The notes: generated by a model not told the origin, from the letters alone. A stretch of 64,000 bases of DNA from Acheta domesticus (GCA_031308135.1 JAHLJT010000631.1:146176734-146240733); one strand, 5' to 3'. Shown: positions 44,600-57,373, counted from the first letter of the stretch. Program-made: numbers and translations.

Positions 44600-46640
44600 G
44601 ATGTCACACTTATAACAAAACATGCTTACAAAAACGGAAATATGCCATTATTAATCAATTATGTGAATCTGAAACACACAGGTAACATACAGTTGAACCG
44701 TTTATTCATCTCATAGATAAAGTGTCCTTAGCTAATATGATTTTAACGTCATATAATTGGGCATAAAAAGCAAAGAAACGATTATATAAAAGTAGAAATA
44801 TTAAATGTAGTTTAGTTGTGACCTAATTCATCCAAAAAAAGCATAAAACTCATCTAAACAAGCAAAAAGTTTTTTTGTTACATGGTATAAAAGATAAAAT
44901 TCGAACCATCCTTTAGCGTTTGAAATGCGTTCAGTCTGGGTGGTCAGCATTCTGAATATACTATAAGTCAATCACTTGACAGGATGCATGCACGTAGTTG
45001 AATCGAAGTAAAATGAATTGGAACATTCAGTGTAATGCGAATAACCTTTGAAAGACATCGGTTAACCTCATTTTATGTTCATAATATGCTCCTTAAAACT
45101 GTGAGCTGCTTTCTCGTCGCTGGGTTTATACCAGTCACTTTACGAATGTTTGGAGTTTCATGTTCGTTATTGATGTATACTTTACGATCTTTGATGGATT
45201 CTTGACTGTTTAAAAAGTGAAAGTACCCATTGAAAATTCCATAAATGTCTCAAGGCTTGACAGCGGATTTTTAGAACCTCAATTTGTCCAATTCATGTTT
45301 ATATAACAGGCAATCAACACACCAACATTTAATAAAAGCATTTAATTCCAAATAGAAATATACAGAAACAGATAAAATAAAATTTAACTAATACAAAATG
45401 TTAATAAATGCAATAAAATGAAAGAATTTTCCCTGATTTTTAAACAATATTATTTCCGTGTTTTTTTCTTCGGAAAATTTCTAAACATCCTCAAAATTAT
45501 TAGCAATAATACAAATAAATCCGTGCTTGTGTAATGATATACTGTGACCGATCACGTATTCTCTTACGAGAAATACTTCGCCCTTCACCCGAAAATAGAA
45601 GACTATTGATTTATGCACTGACAACATTGGACGACGGATTAAAATGATTAGCGAATGAACCGATAACTCGAAACGACCTGGACTCACCACTTTAACGATT
45701 CCCAAGTAAGGATCGTCCCATTTTGGCTAGAGCCAGCTTCGCGGACAGGACGTTCCCGTCAGCAATGAAGACGTAAATCTGTTACACTTGAAAAGGCTCT
45801 CAACAAGAGATAATTATTCTGTTTTAATACTATTAATGGTGAAATTCATGTATTTCTGAGAAGCAATTTTACATTTTCGCATGTGAAAGATGTTAACATG
45901 AGTAGCTTTACATTCATACAACGTTTTCTGTTTCACAGCCTTTTTTACTTTGAACAATTTTCTTGATAAAGCAATTACATCCATCCTCCCAACCAGCGCA
46001 TCACATGTGACGAAAATTGTTTTAAATTAAATTCAGTTGGAGCTAATTGTGACTGAAGTACCGAGCCTAATATGTTATTGTAACAACACGTGGCCCGGAG
46101 ATCCTTTCTACGGACGGCTGGATCCAGGAATTGTATTCTGGCAGTGACAGCAATAGCCTAATTACACCACAGCGCGAAATTGGTTAGGACGACGCTCAAA
46201 AGCTATCATCTGAGAAGAGGAGCGGTTCAGGGACAACCAGAGTTCTCCAAAGGAGTACTCGCCGCCCACGCTATCCTCCCCCTCAATGCACAACGTAAGG
46301 TCCACGTTTTCCCTACATTCCGTAAAAAGTACAGGTATTTGTTAGGTGGCAGTGCCCGCTGAAAGTGCAAACACTCAGGACAAGGTTCCAAGTGATTTAG
46401 TTGTTCCGCCGTCGATTCCTTCAAAATATTTCTTTTAGAATCGCCAGAGAGATAAAATATAATTCTTCTACCTCGCACGCCGCATTGTCAAAGTTGCGCG
46501 GAGCGCCGCGTAGAATTTGTAGACCAAAAGGGGAAGAAGTAAAATATTCAGCTGTCAGAAGTGAATTCGAGAGAGAATTTCTATACTTTTCTGTAAGAAA
46601 GATTCGGCATTTTTATTTGTGACAATAGCGTGGTTAGAAG
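44600..46640. other. Unique sequence, nothing recognised
   Basis: About 2 kb without shared repeats. 46080-46520 is less AT-rich with open frames on both strands (46180-46362 +, 46478-46227 -) and no recognisable motif or splice-flanked exon. It could hold an unrecognised element or a non-coding exon. Confidence 0.3.
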
Positions 46641-46729
46641 CGACCATTCTTGTAATTTCTAGTTAATAGAAATTTCCTGTAAATATTTCATTTTTAAAAC
46701 AAACAACTTTTCTTCATGAATTTTCTGTG

Positions 46730-47087
46730 ACAAAGAATTTTCTGTGAAAAAGAGCTTCAAACTTTGCATTTAAAGAAGCGCTTAAAAGCCATTTTCTAAA
46801 AACCTGCTCCAAATTTTTCAAAGCAAATGCCATTTAGAACGAGGCTTTTGCTGTTGTTTAATATTTTTAAAAAATATTTCCGTTCTACTATTACGAAATC
46901 TAAATAGTTTTTCATTATCAAAATATTAAGAAATATCAAAAAAAAAAAATTATTTGGATGGAGATAAATGGCAGCTGTCAAGAGTACGTATAGCTAGTAC
47001 CTCGTAGCAAGTACGTATAGCTAGTGGAGACCAAAGGAAATAGAAAACGAATACAGGAAAAACTGTGCCATTACCTAGCACCACTAG
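46730..47087 (+). mobile_element. HINE-like repeat, 3' terminal part
   Basis: Starts in the last module (TTTTCTGTGAAAAAGAGCTT), then AAATGCCATTTAGAACGAGG and AGATAAATGGCAGCTGTCA, and ends GTGCCATTACCTAGCACCACTAG-type at 47087. Confidence 0.65.
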
Positions 47088-47214
47088 TTAATAATACGTT
47101 TGAATTTTCAAAATGAATCAATCTTCATATTGACATATTGGATGTTTTACATCTTCATTTTTGGAATTTTCAAGATTACATAATCGATTTTGTAAAAAAA
47201 ACAACTAGTGGTGC

Positions 47215-48465
47215 AGAACAGAATGGCACAGACTTTCTCGTACTAGTTTTCTATTTCGTTCAGCCTGGGCTAGCTATTCGGACTCTCCACATACTGTTGC
47301 CAGAATGCCAGTCGGCAGATGCGAGATATCTTTTAAAAAATACATATGTATAATTTTTGAAAAAATAAAACCTCAAAGTAAACATTCCTATTAAAGAGTG
47401 CAATTAGCACTATCTGTTCGAAAAGCTTGAAGAAAAAATAAGAAGCCATTTATGAGACAATGGCGTTTGAGCGTTTCTGAAAAGGCGAAAGTGTGAGCTA
47501 GTTTTCACTGAAAACGATTGGTTTTCGAGAAACTTTATATGACATTATTTAAAACACATGTACTCATAAATATAGTAATGTGAACAAATCGCCGCTAATG
47601 TAAATATGTAAATATGTAAAAATGTATATCGACGTGAGAGACAAATCAAAAACATCACAATTTTGCAATTTTTCAAAAAACAAAAAAAATTGTGAATTAT
47701 GGTGTTTACGTCACCCCATAGAGTACATTTATCACTATCCATATCAAAAGTTTAAACAAAAATTTGGAGTCGTTTTTGAGAAAATTTTGTTTATGCATTT
47801 TTTATTTTAAATTGCACATATTGCACGCAATAGTGGGCGGAGAATACTAATATTTTTTTAAATGTACATGACCTTTAAGAAAGAATTGACATTGGAGAAC
47901 AAATATTATTTGAAGAAAAAATTTCTATCTTCAATTTTGTAGTTGGAGGAAGATGCCCAAAAATGTCACAATTTTGCAATATTTCAAAATTCAGTGTTAA
48001 CCGCGAAAATCGGACCAATGCCACTTTAATAAGTGTATTTCACTCTATTCTTAGAAGAAATATACAGTAATAATTGTGAGCTGTTTTTGTGAAAATCTTG
48101 AAAAAGTCCTGGAGACATCATGTAAAGTACCACCAAATTTTGAAGAAAGTTTTTCAAAATCTCAAAGCTTTGACTTTATCAATTTGGAAAAAATACGACG
48201 AGTGGTTTGGGCGCTAGTGGTGTTCGCAGACAGACAGACGGATGTTTTGCTTTCAATTGGTTTCTCGGTGTCAATGATACACAAACCGGTATTCTGGCTA
48301 CACCACGTGTTAGGGCATTGTTTGTTTTCTTGATTTAGCAACGGCTTCTATTCAGTTTTTTCTTATCAGGGCCTGGCAATGAATTTTTTCTGCCGAAAAT
48401 TCACAATTTTTTTTGCGCAGCAGTACGGAACTTTCACTATACTACGTACGTATACGGGAACTTAA
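47215..48465 (-). mobile_element. HINE-like repeat, subfamily A, inverted, both ends (second dimer, member 1)
   Basis: Left CTAGTGGTGCAGAACAGAATG (3' end), modules, GTCY remnant 48228-48244, CACCACTAGCGCC, the GCCTGGCAATGAATT block, 5' end ..TACGTACGTATACGGGAACTT. About 1.25 kb. It is joined directly to the next copy. Confidence 0.72.
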
Positions 48466-49205
48466 CTAGTAGTGCTACAGAATAGTACAGACTTTCCCGT
48501 ATTAATTTTCTATTTCTTTGGAGGAGGGTTAGCTATTCGGAATTGCCACATACTCTTCCAGCTGCCATCTTTCGCACCCCAAAGTACATTTTTTTGACAT
48601 ATTATTATTTTTTCGGTTTCCTAAGGGTAGACCGGAAATATTAATTTTAGAATATTAAAGAACACAAAAACCTCGTCATAAATGGCCATTTTCTTTTTAA
48701 AATGTGTAGCCGTGTTTAAGAAAGTGGAGTTTCAGAACTTTCACAAAATGCAAAATTTGAAGCTCTTTTTCACAGAAACATTTTGAGTTTCCAAAATACT
48801 TCATTTAAAGTTATTTAAAGCACTTACACTCACAAATATAATAATCCTTAGAAATTTCTGGTAATTTGCATATTAAAGATGTGAGAGATCTTTCAAAAAA
48901 ATTACATTTGCGTAATTCTTGAAAAACAAAAAAATACTTCAAAATAAAGTAGATGTCATCTTAAAGAATGCATTTAGCACTATCCGATCGAAAAGAAAGA
49001 AAAAATCTTAGCCATTGGGGAAATTTGACCTAGTTTCCACAGAAAACGGTGGATTTTTAGAGAAACTTTGTATGACATTATTTAAAGCACATGTACTCAT
49101 AAATATAATAATGCGAAAAAATCGCCTCTAATGAAAATACTACCGACGTGATGGAAGTCCAAAAAAATTCATTTTTCTAATTTTTGAAAATACAAAATAA
49201 TAGAG
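48466..49205 (-). mobile_element. HINE-like repeat, inverted, 3' half (second dimer, member 2)
   Basis: CTAGTAGTGCTACAGAATAG, GACTTTCCCGTATTAAT, CCAGCTGCCATCTTTCGC, the GGTTTCCTAAGGGTAG block and two modules. It breaks off at the (TA)n array starting at 49207, in the module that carries TGACTTGTCTCTCACGTC elsewhere. Confidence 0.7.
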
Positions 49206-49206
49206 C

Positions 49207-49221
49207 AGTATATATATATAT

Positions 49222-49270
<49 letters not shown>
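49207..49270. repeat. (TA)n array
   Basis: Alternating TA with one AT phase change. It truncates the HINE-like copy on its left. Confidence 0.9.
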
Positions 49271-49271
<1 letters not shown>

Positions 49272-50108
49272 TGACGTGATAACAATGCGTTCAGGCGCAC
49301 ATTAATAATTTGAACTGCGCGGCAGCGGCCAGCGCACCACGGAGTCGGGTGCGAGGAACCAGAGTCGGTTCGCGAGAAGCACCACAGCGGCCACGAGGCG
49401 CGACAGTCGCGGAGAAAAGTTCATAAAGTACGGATGTGCGAAGGGTGGCGGCAAGTTAATCATCGGATGAAGACGGGTGAAGCGATGCAGACTGTTAATC
49501 GGAGAGAGGAATGCACGTAAGTGTTGCGCCACAGAACTGGGAAGGTGTTGGTTAAGGAAATTGAGTAACGAATGTGGAAGTGCAGTTTAAGGAGTGAAAC
49601 AAGACGAAGCGGCCATAAGATCGTAGTGGAGTATAGCCTGCAGTGAATGATATCCACGTGGTGTGAATGGAATTAGGAGAAGAAACGGAACAGTATATAT
49701 TCGCAATCGACCTGACTAATGATAAATTAGGTGAACAGTCGACGATAATTACTGCCGAAGTTAAAATCCGCAAGCGAATATATATAGGATGGAGTGTCAC
49801 GGGTAGAACGGCGGGAAGGATAGGGAGGGTAGGTAGTCAGCCCTTGGAGAACGTTGATTTTGTATCGAGTTTTTTTTTTCAAATATAGTTAAGCATAGGA
49901 TAGGGAACAGAACGAATACTAACGTAAACGTTAAAGGCCACTCATTTGTAAAATAATTATCTGTGTAATAAAAGGAAAATTTTGTTAATCTCAGTTTCCA
50001 GTGTACGCATGATTAAAGCCGGAGCCCGTTTCCGGACAAGAATCCCTGTCCCTTATATCTCTATTTCTCTCTTCTTAATTTTGTGCAGAGTCTATCCACG
50101 ACTCGTCT

Positions 50109-50112
<4 letters not shown>
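49271..50112. other. (TA)n-bounded segment, partly GC-rich, unassigned
   Basis: 49300-49480 is GC-rich. AATAAAAGG at 49968-49976, followed by a T-rich stretch, could be a polyadenylation signal on the + strand, so this may be an LTR, retro-copy or non-coding transcript. No frame of interest was found. (TA)n lies on both sides, as with the inserts at 18367 and 51173. Confidence 0.35.

Positions 50113-50192
<80 letters not shown>
50113..50192. repeat. (TA)n plus (GATA)n compound microsatellite
   Basis: (TA)n to about 50160, then eight GATA units. It abuts the left end of the palindromic element. Confidence 0.9.
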
Positions 50193-50194
<2 letters not shown>

Positions 50195-51171
50195 GGTGAG
50201 TCACGTAACTTTAGCACCTCCTGTAACTTTTGAACGGTTGAATATATTGCAATGCAGTTTTCACGGAAGTGAATGAGGGAATGGGTCTAATTGATATGTG
50301 TATTGATGTCTCTTTTATCACTTGTATTTTACGAGATATTTGAGGTAACTTTGTTTTTCAAATGGGGCTATATATATTTTTTCAGTCTATAATGACAAGC
50401 GTTAAAAGACAAATCCAAAGATATAAATATTGTCATATGTTAGATAAGCATTTTTTTGAGTAAATGGGATTTTTTTGCGACTAGAGTTTAACGGATATTT
50501 TCATTGTAACTGTCAGTCCCACAAAGTCACGCAGCGCTCCCCCAGCAAACGCGGGTTCGGGGAAGGCAAAGGATTTTAATACTGGAGGATATGAAAAATA
50601 TTCATGAAACTGTTGCATTTTTCCTGAATTCTTCTTTCTATCCTGACCCATTTTCAGATATTGTGTTTGTTAGGGATTGGAAATACGCATTTGTCTTAAG
50701 TAGTATGTATTGAAATAAGATTATTTCTATCCCTAAGTTGTTATTATTATTCTTATTAACATTGAAATTATTTGCTCAAAATATGCAATATTTTTGCACA
50801 GTCTTAATTATTTATTCTTATTGTCCTTTGTTTCAAGACCCCATTAATACGTATCTTATGAAACCCCATTAAATGGAGTTGAAGTTATAAACAAATTTAT
50901 TACAATACAAACTTATGACAAATCTTTATTTTCCATCCTTTAATTCCTTTAATCAAAGAAAGACGAAAATCTGAATATGCGGAAATATGGAAAGCACAGT
51001 TCAAGAAAAAACTGCAATGGTTTTGTGAATATATGGAATATATGTTTCGTATCTTCAAATAAGATCCCTCCCGTTCCCTGGGCGCGCGTGTGCAGGTGGA
51101 GCGCTGCGTGACCTTGTGTGGTGGACTATTCAAAATGTCCATTAAACCCCAGTTGCAAAAATCAAAATTAG

Positions 51172-51172
<1 letters not shown>
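50193..51172. mobile_element. Near-palindromic TIR element, copy 1, left part (split)
   Basis: Starts AGGGTGAGTCACGTAACTTT and is colinear with 53918-54895. It breaks off after ATCAAAATTAGT at a (TA)n array. The missing right part is found at 53602-53855, so the copy was split by a 2.4 kb insertion. Confidence 0.75.
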
Positions 51173-51219
<47 letters not shown>

Positions 51220-53557
51220 TAGCTGAACTACCCGGCGTTGCCCAGGCATTTATTACTGTAAGTTTTTAGCCAGGAAGAGGTATTCCATTTATTCATGTCG
51301 TGCAGTGGGGCCTACTTCTCTCCCACTGTATATCTGCCCCGCCAAGCTAGCCCTGTCATGTTTTTCCTCCTATTTGGAAATTTCCGGTGTGCCTCGTCCA
51401 CTTTCTTACGAAAGAAAGTTTACATTTTTCTAATTGGGAGTTTCAGCTCCTAAACATTCCTTACTTTATAAATAAAAACAATAAACAAATCTAAACTGTT
51501 AATACAAAACACTCGTAAAATACTTGTACAAATTATAGACTCACATGTATTCTTTTTGTGGAGTTTTATATCCCGCCCTCGGTGGCTTATTGGTTAGCGT
51601 GCTCGCTTTCCATGAAACAACCCCGAGCTCGATTCCCGACCGGGTAAATTAGAACTGTGCGCTTTCCTTTCAAATGTCTCAGTATCGATAGCTGTGTGAC
51701 GATGAGAAAGCCCATTCTAAGGTTGAGAAGAGCGGTGTATTCGGTAAAGGGATGTCCTCGTGCTAACCACTCGAACACCCGTGGCCGAGAGGCTGTGTCA
51801 CCGCCAGTCAGCTGAGGCCCGTAGCAGGCTGTCGAGCCAAAGGACGGCAGTTTCATGTATTATACCAACACTTTCAATATATTGTCAAATTGTAAAACTA
51901 ACTCGTTTTTATATTTTTTGCTTCTATAGTATTTATAAAGAAAGATTAAAAATTTATCTGCTGCCAACTCGTGACCTTGAAGGGACTTACGGTTTTAAGC
52001 AGAGTATACGAAACATCCGAGAGTTCTCGCATGGGTACGCTAGTTGACAGATCCGGACAAATATGGATGTCGTAACGTATTTGATGAATCGTAATAATAA
52101 AAGTAAATGAAAATATCTATGCTGAAAGGTAATTGCCGGTTTTTATAATTGTTTTGAAGATGATAGAAATATGTATGTTTTAAGATCTATGTGCTAGTAA
52201 CATGTAGTATAAAACTTATTTGTTTAGGTAAATCAATTCATCATATCATCGCAACATAACAGCAATACTTAACCAACGAACCTGTACATTATGTGTACAT
52301 AATAAATTGACAATGTACTGAACCACCTAACAAAACACTATTAGCTTCGTTATTTGATTTGAAGTGCGAGATACTATGGATTTTGAAATGTGAATTATAG
52401 AAACCAAGGAGTCTCAGAATTTTGTTATTAGATTAGACATAAATATTTTAGATAAATTAATTTTTGCCAGTTTATAGAAAATATAGATGAATTAATTCAC
52501 TGGGAGCAACTGACGTGCGAAACAACAGCAAGATTAGTCTTAATATGTAAAGGACCATTACTTAATTACATACCACTGCCCATATTGAAGAAAAATGTTC
52601 AACAGAGATGACCCAAACATACAAATATTTTCCATTTTACCAATTTGAACATGATATATGTGTAAATAGTCAAATCGAGAGTCATAACGAAAAGCTGCCC
52701 TGCTTCCTAGAGAATTATTCACATTTGCTTTCTTCTTTACTGTATTATTTTCAATGGTGCGTGTTCTTTTGCAAGTCGCTCTTGCCTCTGAGTAGCCCAT
52801 TCCGAATATTAATAGGCTGCCCATCTCTTAGGACTTGTATTCTGTTTTGACAACTGTAACTTTCGTTTCGGCATTGTTCCAAACAATTCAATTTTCACAA
52901 ATTCTGTAAAAGAAGAGGTTGTTTAGAAAATATACGATACCTGTATACGATATCTACATATTGTACATTGTGCATTACTGTATATTTTGTACTGTATATT
53001 TTTGTACTTTTAACTCTCTAAATACTTTAAAACTCACATGTTTTCTTGCCACAATTTGTGTACCAAACGAACTAACGACAATGTTTGCTCATTGACGTTC
53101 TTTACTACTTTAAGGAATTTCGTTCAAATGTTCCACCAACGTTGAAAACAAACAAATCACCAACGAACACTCACGGACTTTACATAGCCCATGTTCAAAC
53201 CCCAATGAATTTCGTAATAATGCTGGCAAGACCGTCTAGAATAGATAACATACTATTCTAGACGGCTTTGATTCTGGACATTGATGAAAACAGTAGATCT
53301 CAGACCTCATCCTCTGGTGGCGCGCATCTCAACTATTGACATTGATCCACTATTGAATCTGTGATGTAAAGCAAGGCGAAAAATGTCCAGAAAAGTAATT
53401 ATTTTGTGAATATAGCAAGGTTTGCGATTGTAAATCATAGCCTATGTTACTCCAGACATTTAAAGGAAGCTACTACAAAAGTTTCATCAGTATTGGTTCA
53501 GTAGATTCAGAGATTATCGCGCTGTAAGTAAGTGCAGTTCTGTCTTTATATATTAGT

Positions 53558-53601
<44 letters not shown>
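51173..53601. mobile_element. (TA)n-flanked insertion (possible RTE/SINE-like element) splitting the palindromic element
   Basis: (TA)n at 51173-51218 and about 53555-53601. The left inner end reads ACTAGCTGAACTACCCGGCG then TTGCCCAGG. The right inner end reads GTTTCATCAGTATTGGTTCA, then CAGAGATTATCGCGC. I recall such paired ends from abundant insect repeats of uncertain (RTE/Proto2-like) class; this is memory only. No long frame is present. The interior contains a tRNA-like SINE head at 51574-51645. Confidence 0.5.
51574..51645 (+). repeat. tRNA-like SINE head
   Basis: Box A TGGCTTATTGG (51583-51593) and box B-like GCTCGATTCC (51627-51636) at tRNA spacing. The stems do not pair well enough for a functional tRNA. 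Confidence 0.5.
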
Positions 53602-53602
<1 letters not shown>

Positions 53603-53855
53603 CTTACATATAACAATATGTACATCATTGGATTCGTCGTTTTACGCTCGTCATGGTGGACTGAAAAAATATGTATAGTTCCATTTGAAAAAACAATGTT
53701 ACCTAAAAAATCTCGTAAAATACAAGTGATAAAATAAAAATTAATGCACGTAACAATTAGCCCCTTTCCCCCATGCACTTCCGTAAAAACTGCATTGCAA
53801 TAACTTCAACCGTTCAAAAGTTACAGAAGGTGCTAAAGTTACGGGACTCAGCCTG
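53602..53855. mobile_element. Near-palindromic TIR element, copy 1, right part
   Basis: Colinear with the right end of the complete copy (54912-55164): ACATATAACAATATGTACAT, TTACGCTCGTCATG, ACTTCCGTAAAAACTGCATT, ending GACTCAGCCTG. Confidence 0.75.
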
Positions 53856-53860
53856 TATAT

Positions 53861-53862
<2 letters not shown>

Positions 53863-53917
<55 letters not shown>
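53863..53917. repeat. (TA)n array between two copies of the palindromic element
   Basis: About 27 TA units. The elements sit at both edges of the array, consistent with TA-targeted insertion. Confidence 0.9.
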
Positions 53918-53920
<3 letters not shown>

Positions 53921-55164
53921 GATGAGTCACGTAACTTTAGCACCTCCTGTAACTTTTGAACGGTTGAAGGTACTGCAATGCAGTTTTCACGGAAGTGAAT
54001 GAGGGAATGGGGCTAATTGATACGTGTATTGATTTCTCTTTTATCACTTGTATTTTACGAGATATTTGAGGTAACTTTGTTTTTTCAAATGGGACTATAC
54101 ATATTTTTTCAGTCTATCATGACAAGCGTAAAAAGACGAATCCAAAGATATAAATATTGTCGTATGTTAGATAAGCATTTTTTTGAGTAATTGTGATTTT
54201 TTTGCGACTAGTGTTTAACGGATATTTTCATTGTAACTGTCAGCCCCACAAGGTCATGCAGCGCTCGCTCAGCAAACGCGGGGTCGGAAAAGGGAAGGGA
54301 TTTTAGTACTTGAGGATACGAAAAATATTCACAAAACTGTTGCATTTTTTCCTGAACCCTCCTTTCCATCCTGATCCATTTTCAGATATTATGTGTTTCT
54401 TAGGGATTGAAAATACGGATTTGTCTTAAGTAGTATTTATTGAAATAAGATTATTTCTATCCCTAAGTTATTATTATATTCTTATTAACATTGAAATTGT
54501 TTGCTCAAAATACGCAATATTTTTTGTACAGTTTTAATTATTTATTCTTATTGTGCTTTGTTTCAAGATCCCATTAATACGTATCTTATGAAACCCCATT
54601 AAATGGAGTTGAAGTTATAAACAATTTTAATACGATACAAACTAATGACAAATCCTTATTTTCCATCCTTTAATTTTTTCAATCAAAGAAAGTCGAAAAT
54701 CTGAAAATGCGGAAGGATGGAAAGCACAGTTTAGGAAAAACCTGCAATGGTTTTGTGAATATTTGGAACATGTTTCGTTTCTTCAAATCTCCCTTCCCTT
54801 GCTCGGGCGCGCGTTGCTGGTGGAGCGCCGCGTGACCTTGTGTGGTAGACTATTTAAAATGTCCGTTAAACCCCAGTCGCAAAAATCAAAATTAATCAAA
54901 AAAATGCTTATCTAACATATGACAATATGTACATCATTGGATTCGTCTTTTTACGCTCGTCATGATGAACTGAAAAAATATGTATAGTTCCATTTGAAAA
55001 AACAAAGTTACCTCGTATATCTCGTAAAATACAAGTGATAAAATAGAAATTAATGCACGTATCTATTAGCCCCTTTGCGTCATGCACTTCCGTGAAAACT
55101 GCATTGCAATAACTTTAACCGTTCAAAAGTTACAGGAGGTGTTAAAGTTACGTGACTCACCCAG
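53918..55164. mobile_element. Near-palindromic TIR element, copy 2, complete
   Basis: Left CAGGATGAGTCACGTAACTT, right AAGTTACGTGACTCACCCAG. The inverted arms extend inward at least 400 bp each (CACTTCCGTGAAAACTGCAT / ATGCAGTTTTCACGGAAGTG and beyond), so most of the 1.25 kb can fold back on itself. It has no transposase frame. (TA)n on the left and TATATA on the right suggest a TA duplication as made by Tc1/mariner-type enzymes. Confidence 0.75.
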
Positions 55165-55374
55165 TGTATATATATAGTATATACATATACGGGAAACTAA
55201 AAAGATTACACTTGAAGAATAAGAAACCTGAAATATATACATTCACATCTATTTACATTATTTTAATTCAACTATTCATTGTCTCGACTTTTTCCTTTAA
55301 TCCGTTTTTAACTGGATTTTATCACCATAGATATTTCGACCTCCCCCTTTCAATTGCTTTCACGTAATGTTATT

Positions 55375-55860
55375 ACTTTGTCTCCTAAGAAGGTACTTCT
55401 TAATAAGAGAAAGTTATGTAATGCTCTGGAAGAAAGCGGCGAATTTTCGGCAGAGACTCTTATAGCCAGGCCCTGGTAACGGAAAAGTGGATAAATTCAG
55501 TTCCTAAATTTAGAAAAAATCCTTCTGCAAGCTGTGTAGCCAGTGTGGGTCCTTGACACCGAAAATTTGCTTAATGGCAAAACGTTATGTCGTCCGCCTG
55601 TCTTTCTCTGATGACGGCTAAACCGTTCAGCTGATTTTCTCCAAAATATATATTCCACAATCGGTCTGGCTGATATCGCGGCGCCTGATTTTGGGGTCTT
55701 ACTATAACTACAATTATGAAAATAGAGATTTTTTCTCTTAATAAAATATGTTCCTGTAAGATGGATTTTGAAACAATGTCACGTTCAATTTTTCGAAAAC
55801 TAGATCTTTTTGTGTAATTTTGCGTGAATTTTTGCCATTTTGTAAAACAATGTTAAACAA
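55375..55860 (+). mobile_element. HINE-like repeat, subfamily B, 5' half
   Basis: AAGAAGGTACTTCTTAATAA then GAGAAAGTTATGTAATGCTC, GGCGAATTTTCGGCAGA, GTCCGCCTGTC remnant, TAAACCGTTCAGCTGATTTT, TCTGGCTGATATCG. The 3' half is missing. Confidence 0.6.
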
Positions 55861-55869
55861 ACGACACCA

Positions 55870-56575
55870 TCGTTTTTATTAAATTTTGTTATTGGAAAGT
55901 GTTCATATTCAGATTCAGATTGGGAGAGCTATGAATTGGGTTATGTCGAATCGAACATTCTGGAAAACGCTCGCTCGCTCGCTCGATCTCTGGAAAGACA
56001 CAATGTACCCCTGTTATTAGAAGATAATATGAAGAAATAAGCAACCATTGAATAAATCGTTCACCTTTTTATCTGTTTCTCACGTGAAAGCAAGTTCCTT
56101 TTTGTTAAGTCGCCTGCAACAATTTAGAAGCTTGCTGCCTGCTTCGCGCGCAAAACGACGGTTATTCGTTGGCGGGAAGCAGAACAAGACGACACTAGTA
56201 CCAACTTTGAGAGCTCAACCTGTTCTCATGGAACGTTAATGCACGCTCACTGAAAATTATTCCCTGGGAGAAGCAACTGCTGTGAAGTACCTGTTTCGGC
56301 GTTTGAATTTGGCGACTATGCTGTCATAGGTTAAAAACGGAGATCTAGTGTGTCTAAATAACCTATTATGTACACGAGTGCTTTGCGGCGGAGCCCGATA
56401 GGAGCTGCCACCTGCCGACGGGAGATGAACTAACAAGTAGGCCCGCCAGAACCAATGCAAAGACGTCGAAAGTAAAGAAGTTATATACCCGCTTTCTTCG
56501 TGACTATCACGCGGTTTTGGAGGGAATATTTTATAAGTCCGACGCGATACGTTTAAAATGCAAATTCTGAGCTGG
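55870..56575. other. Unique stretch, nothing recognised
   Basis: Includes a triple GCTC tandem (55970-55985). Frames at 56048-56239 (+) and 56460-56257 (-) have no recognisable motif. Confidence 0.3.
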
Positions 56576-57028
56576 TAATTAACCCATTAAGTACCAGCAT
56601 CCTCATTTGAGGACAGTGATTTTTTTTCATTATTTCATTACATTATAAATTGTGTTCACCATCACATTGTTGTTTGGCAACACTGCAAAGGTTCATTCAA
56701 CAGATATAAAGGTTTGTTATCGCTCAGATTTATATTCTTGTAGTTTTTTTAGCTTCTTAAGTTAGTTTATTCTTTGTTTGTGTCGATAAAAATTTTTATT
56801 ATATGTACTTTTCTAAATTTCGGTGAGTTGCTAAACTCACTACGTAGTGTTAGTTTGTGCTCAGACTTTACGAAGAATATAAAATTGTGCAGTTATATGA
56901 TTCAATGATTTCGAGACGTTGATATTTTAGTGCTGCTCATATGAGGACGTTGGGACTTTATGTTATACAATTTGAAGTAAAGAACTTGTGAAAGAGTTGG
57001 AATTTCATGTTGGGTTTTTTAGAGGAAT

Positions 57029-57317
57029 GATCGTGCCGCTAGATGTCGCATGATTGATCATGCGACTGCTTGATCATGCACTGCTTGGTCATGCGACATC
57101 TACCGGCACGACCGAGAAAGACGCAATTTTTATGAAGCTTCCTATCCAGGCCCGTCTTCACGATGAAATACATCGCGGCATTTCGCGGTTTTCTCGGTCG
57201 TTCCGCTAGATGTCGCATGATCGCGACCGTATCAAGCACTGCTTGATCATGCAACATCTAGCGGCATGACTGAGAAAGACGCGAAATGCCGGGATAGTTT
57301 TCATCGTGAAGACGGGC
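57029..57317. mobile_element. Foldback (hairpin) MITE-like block inside the piggyBac-like element
   Basis: Arms 57149-57222 (GGCCCGTCTTCACGATGAAA ... CTAGATGTCGCATGATC) and 57244-57317 (inverse) form a stem of about 74 bp with a 21-bp loop. A second stem, CGTGCCGCTAGATGTCGCAT at 57031-57050 against the inverse at 57090-57110, shares sequence with the first. So the block is two related hairpins. Confidence 0.7.
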
Positions 57318-57373
57318 CTTGAGAGGCAGCTTTATAAAAGGTCCAAGAATCTGCAAGATATAAAGTATCAGTT

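Noticed and set aside
49552..49800. 82-codon minus-strand frame in the (TA)n-bounded segment
   Set aside because: No motif, and overlapping frames on both strands are equally open.
51574..51645. Functional tRNA gene
   Set aside because: Boxes A and B are present, but the acceptor and anticodon stems do not pair and it sits within a longer repeat; a SINE head is more likely. The same applies to 2530-2625, 11505-11635, 23872-23990 and 33680-33750.
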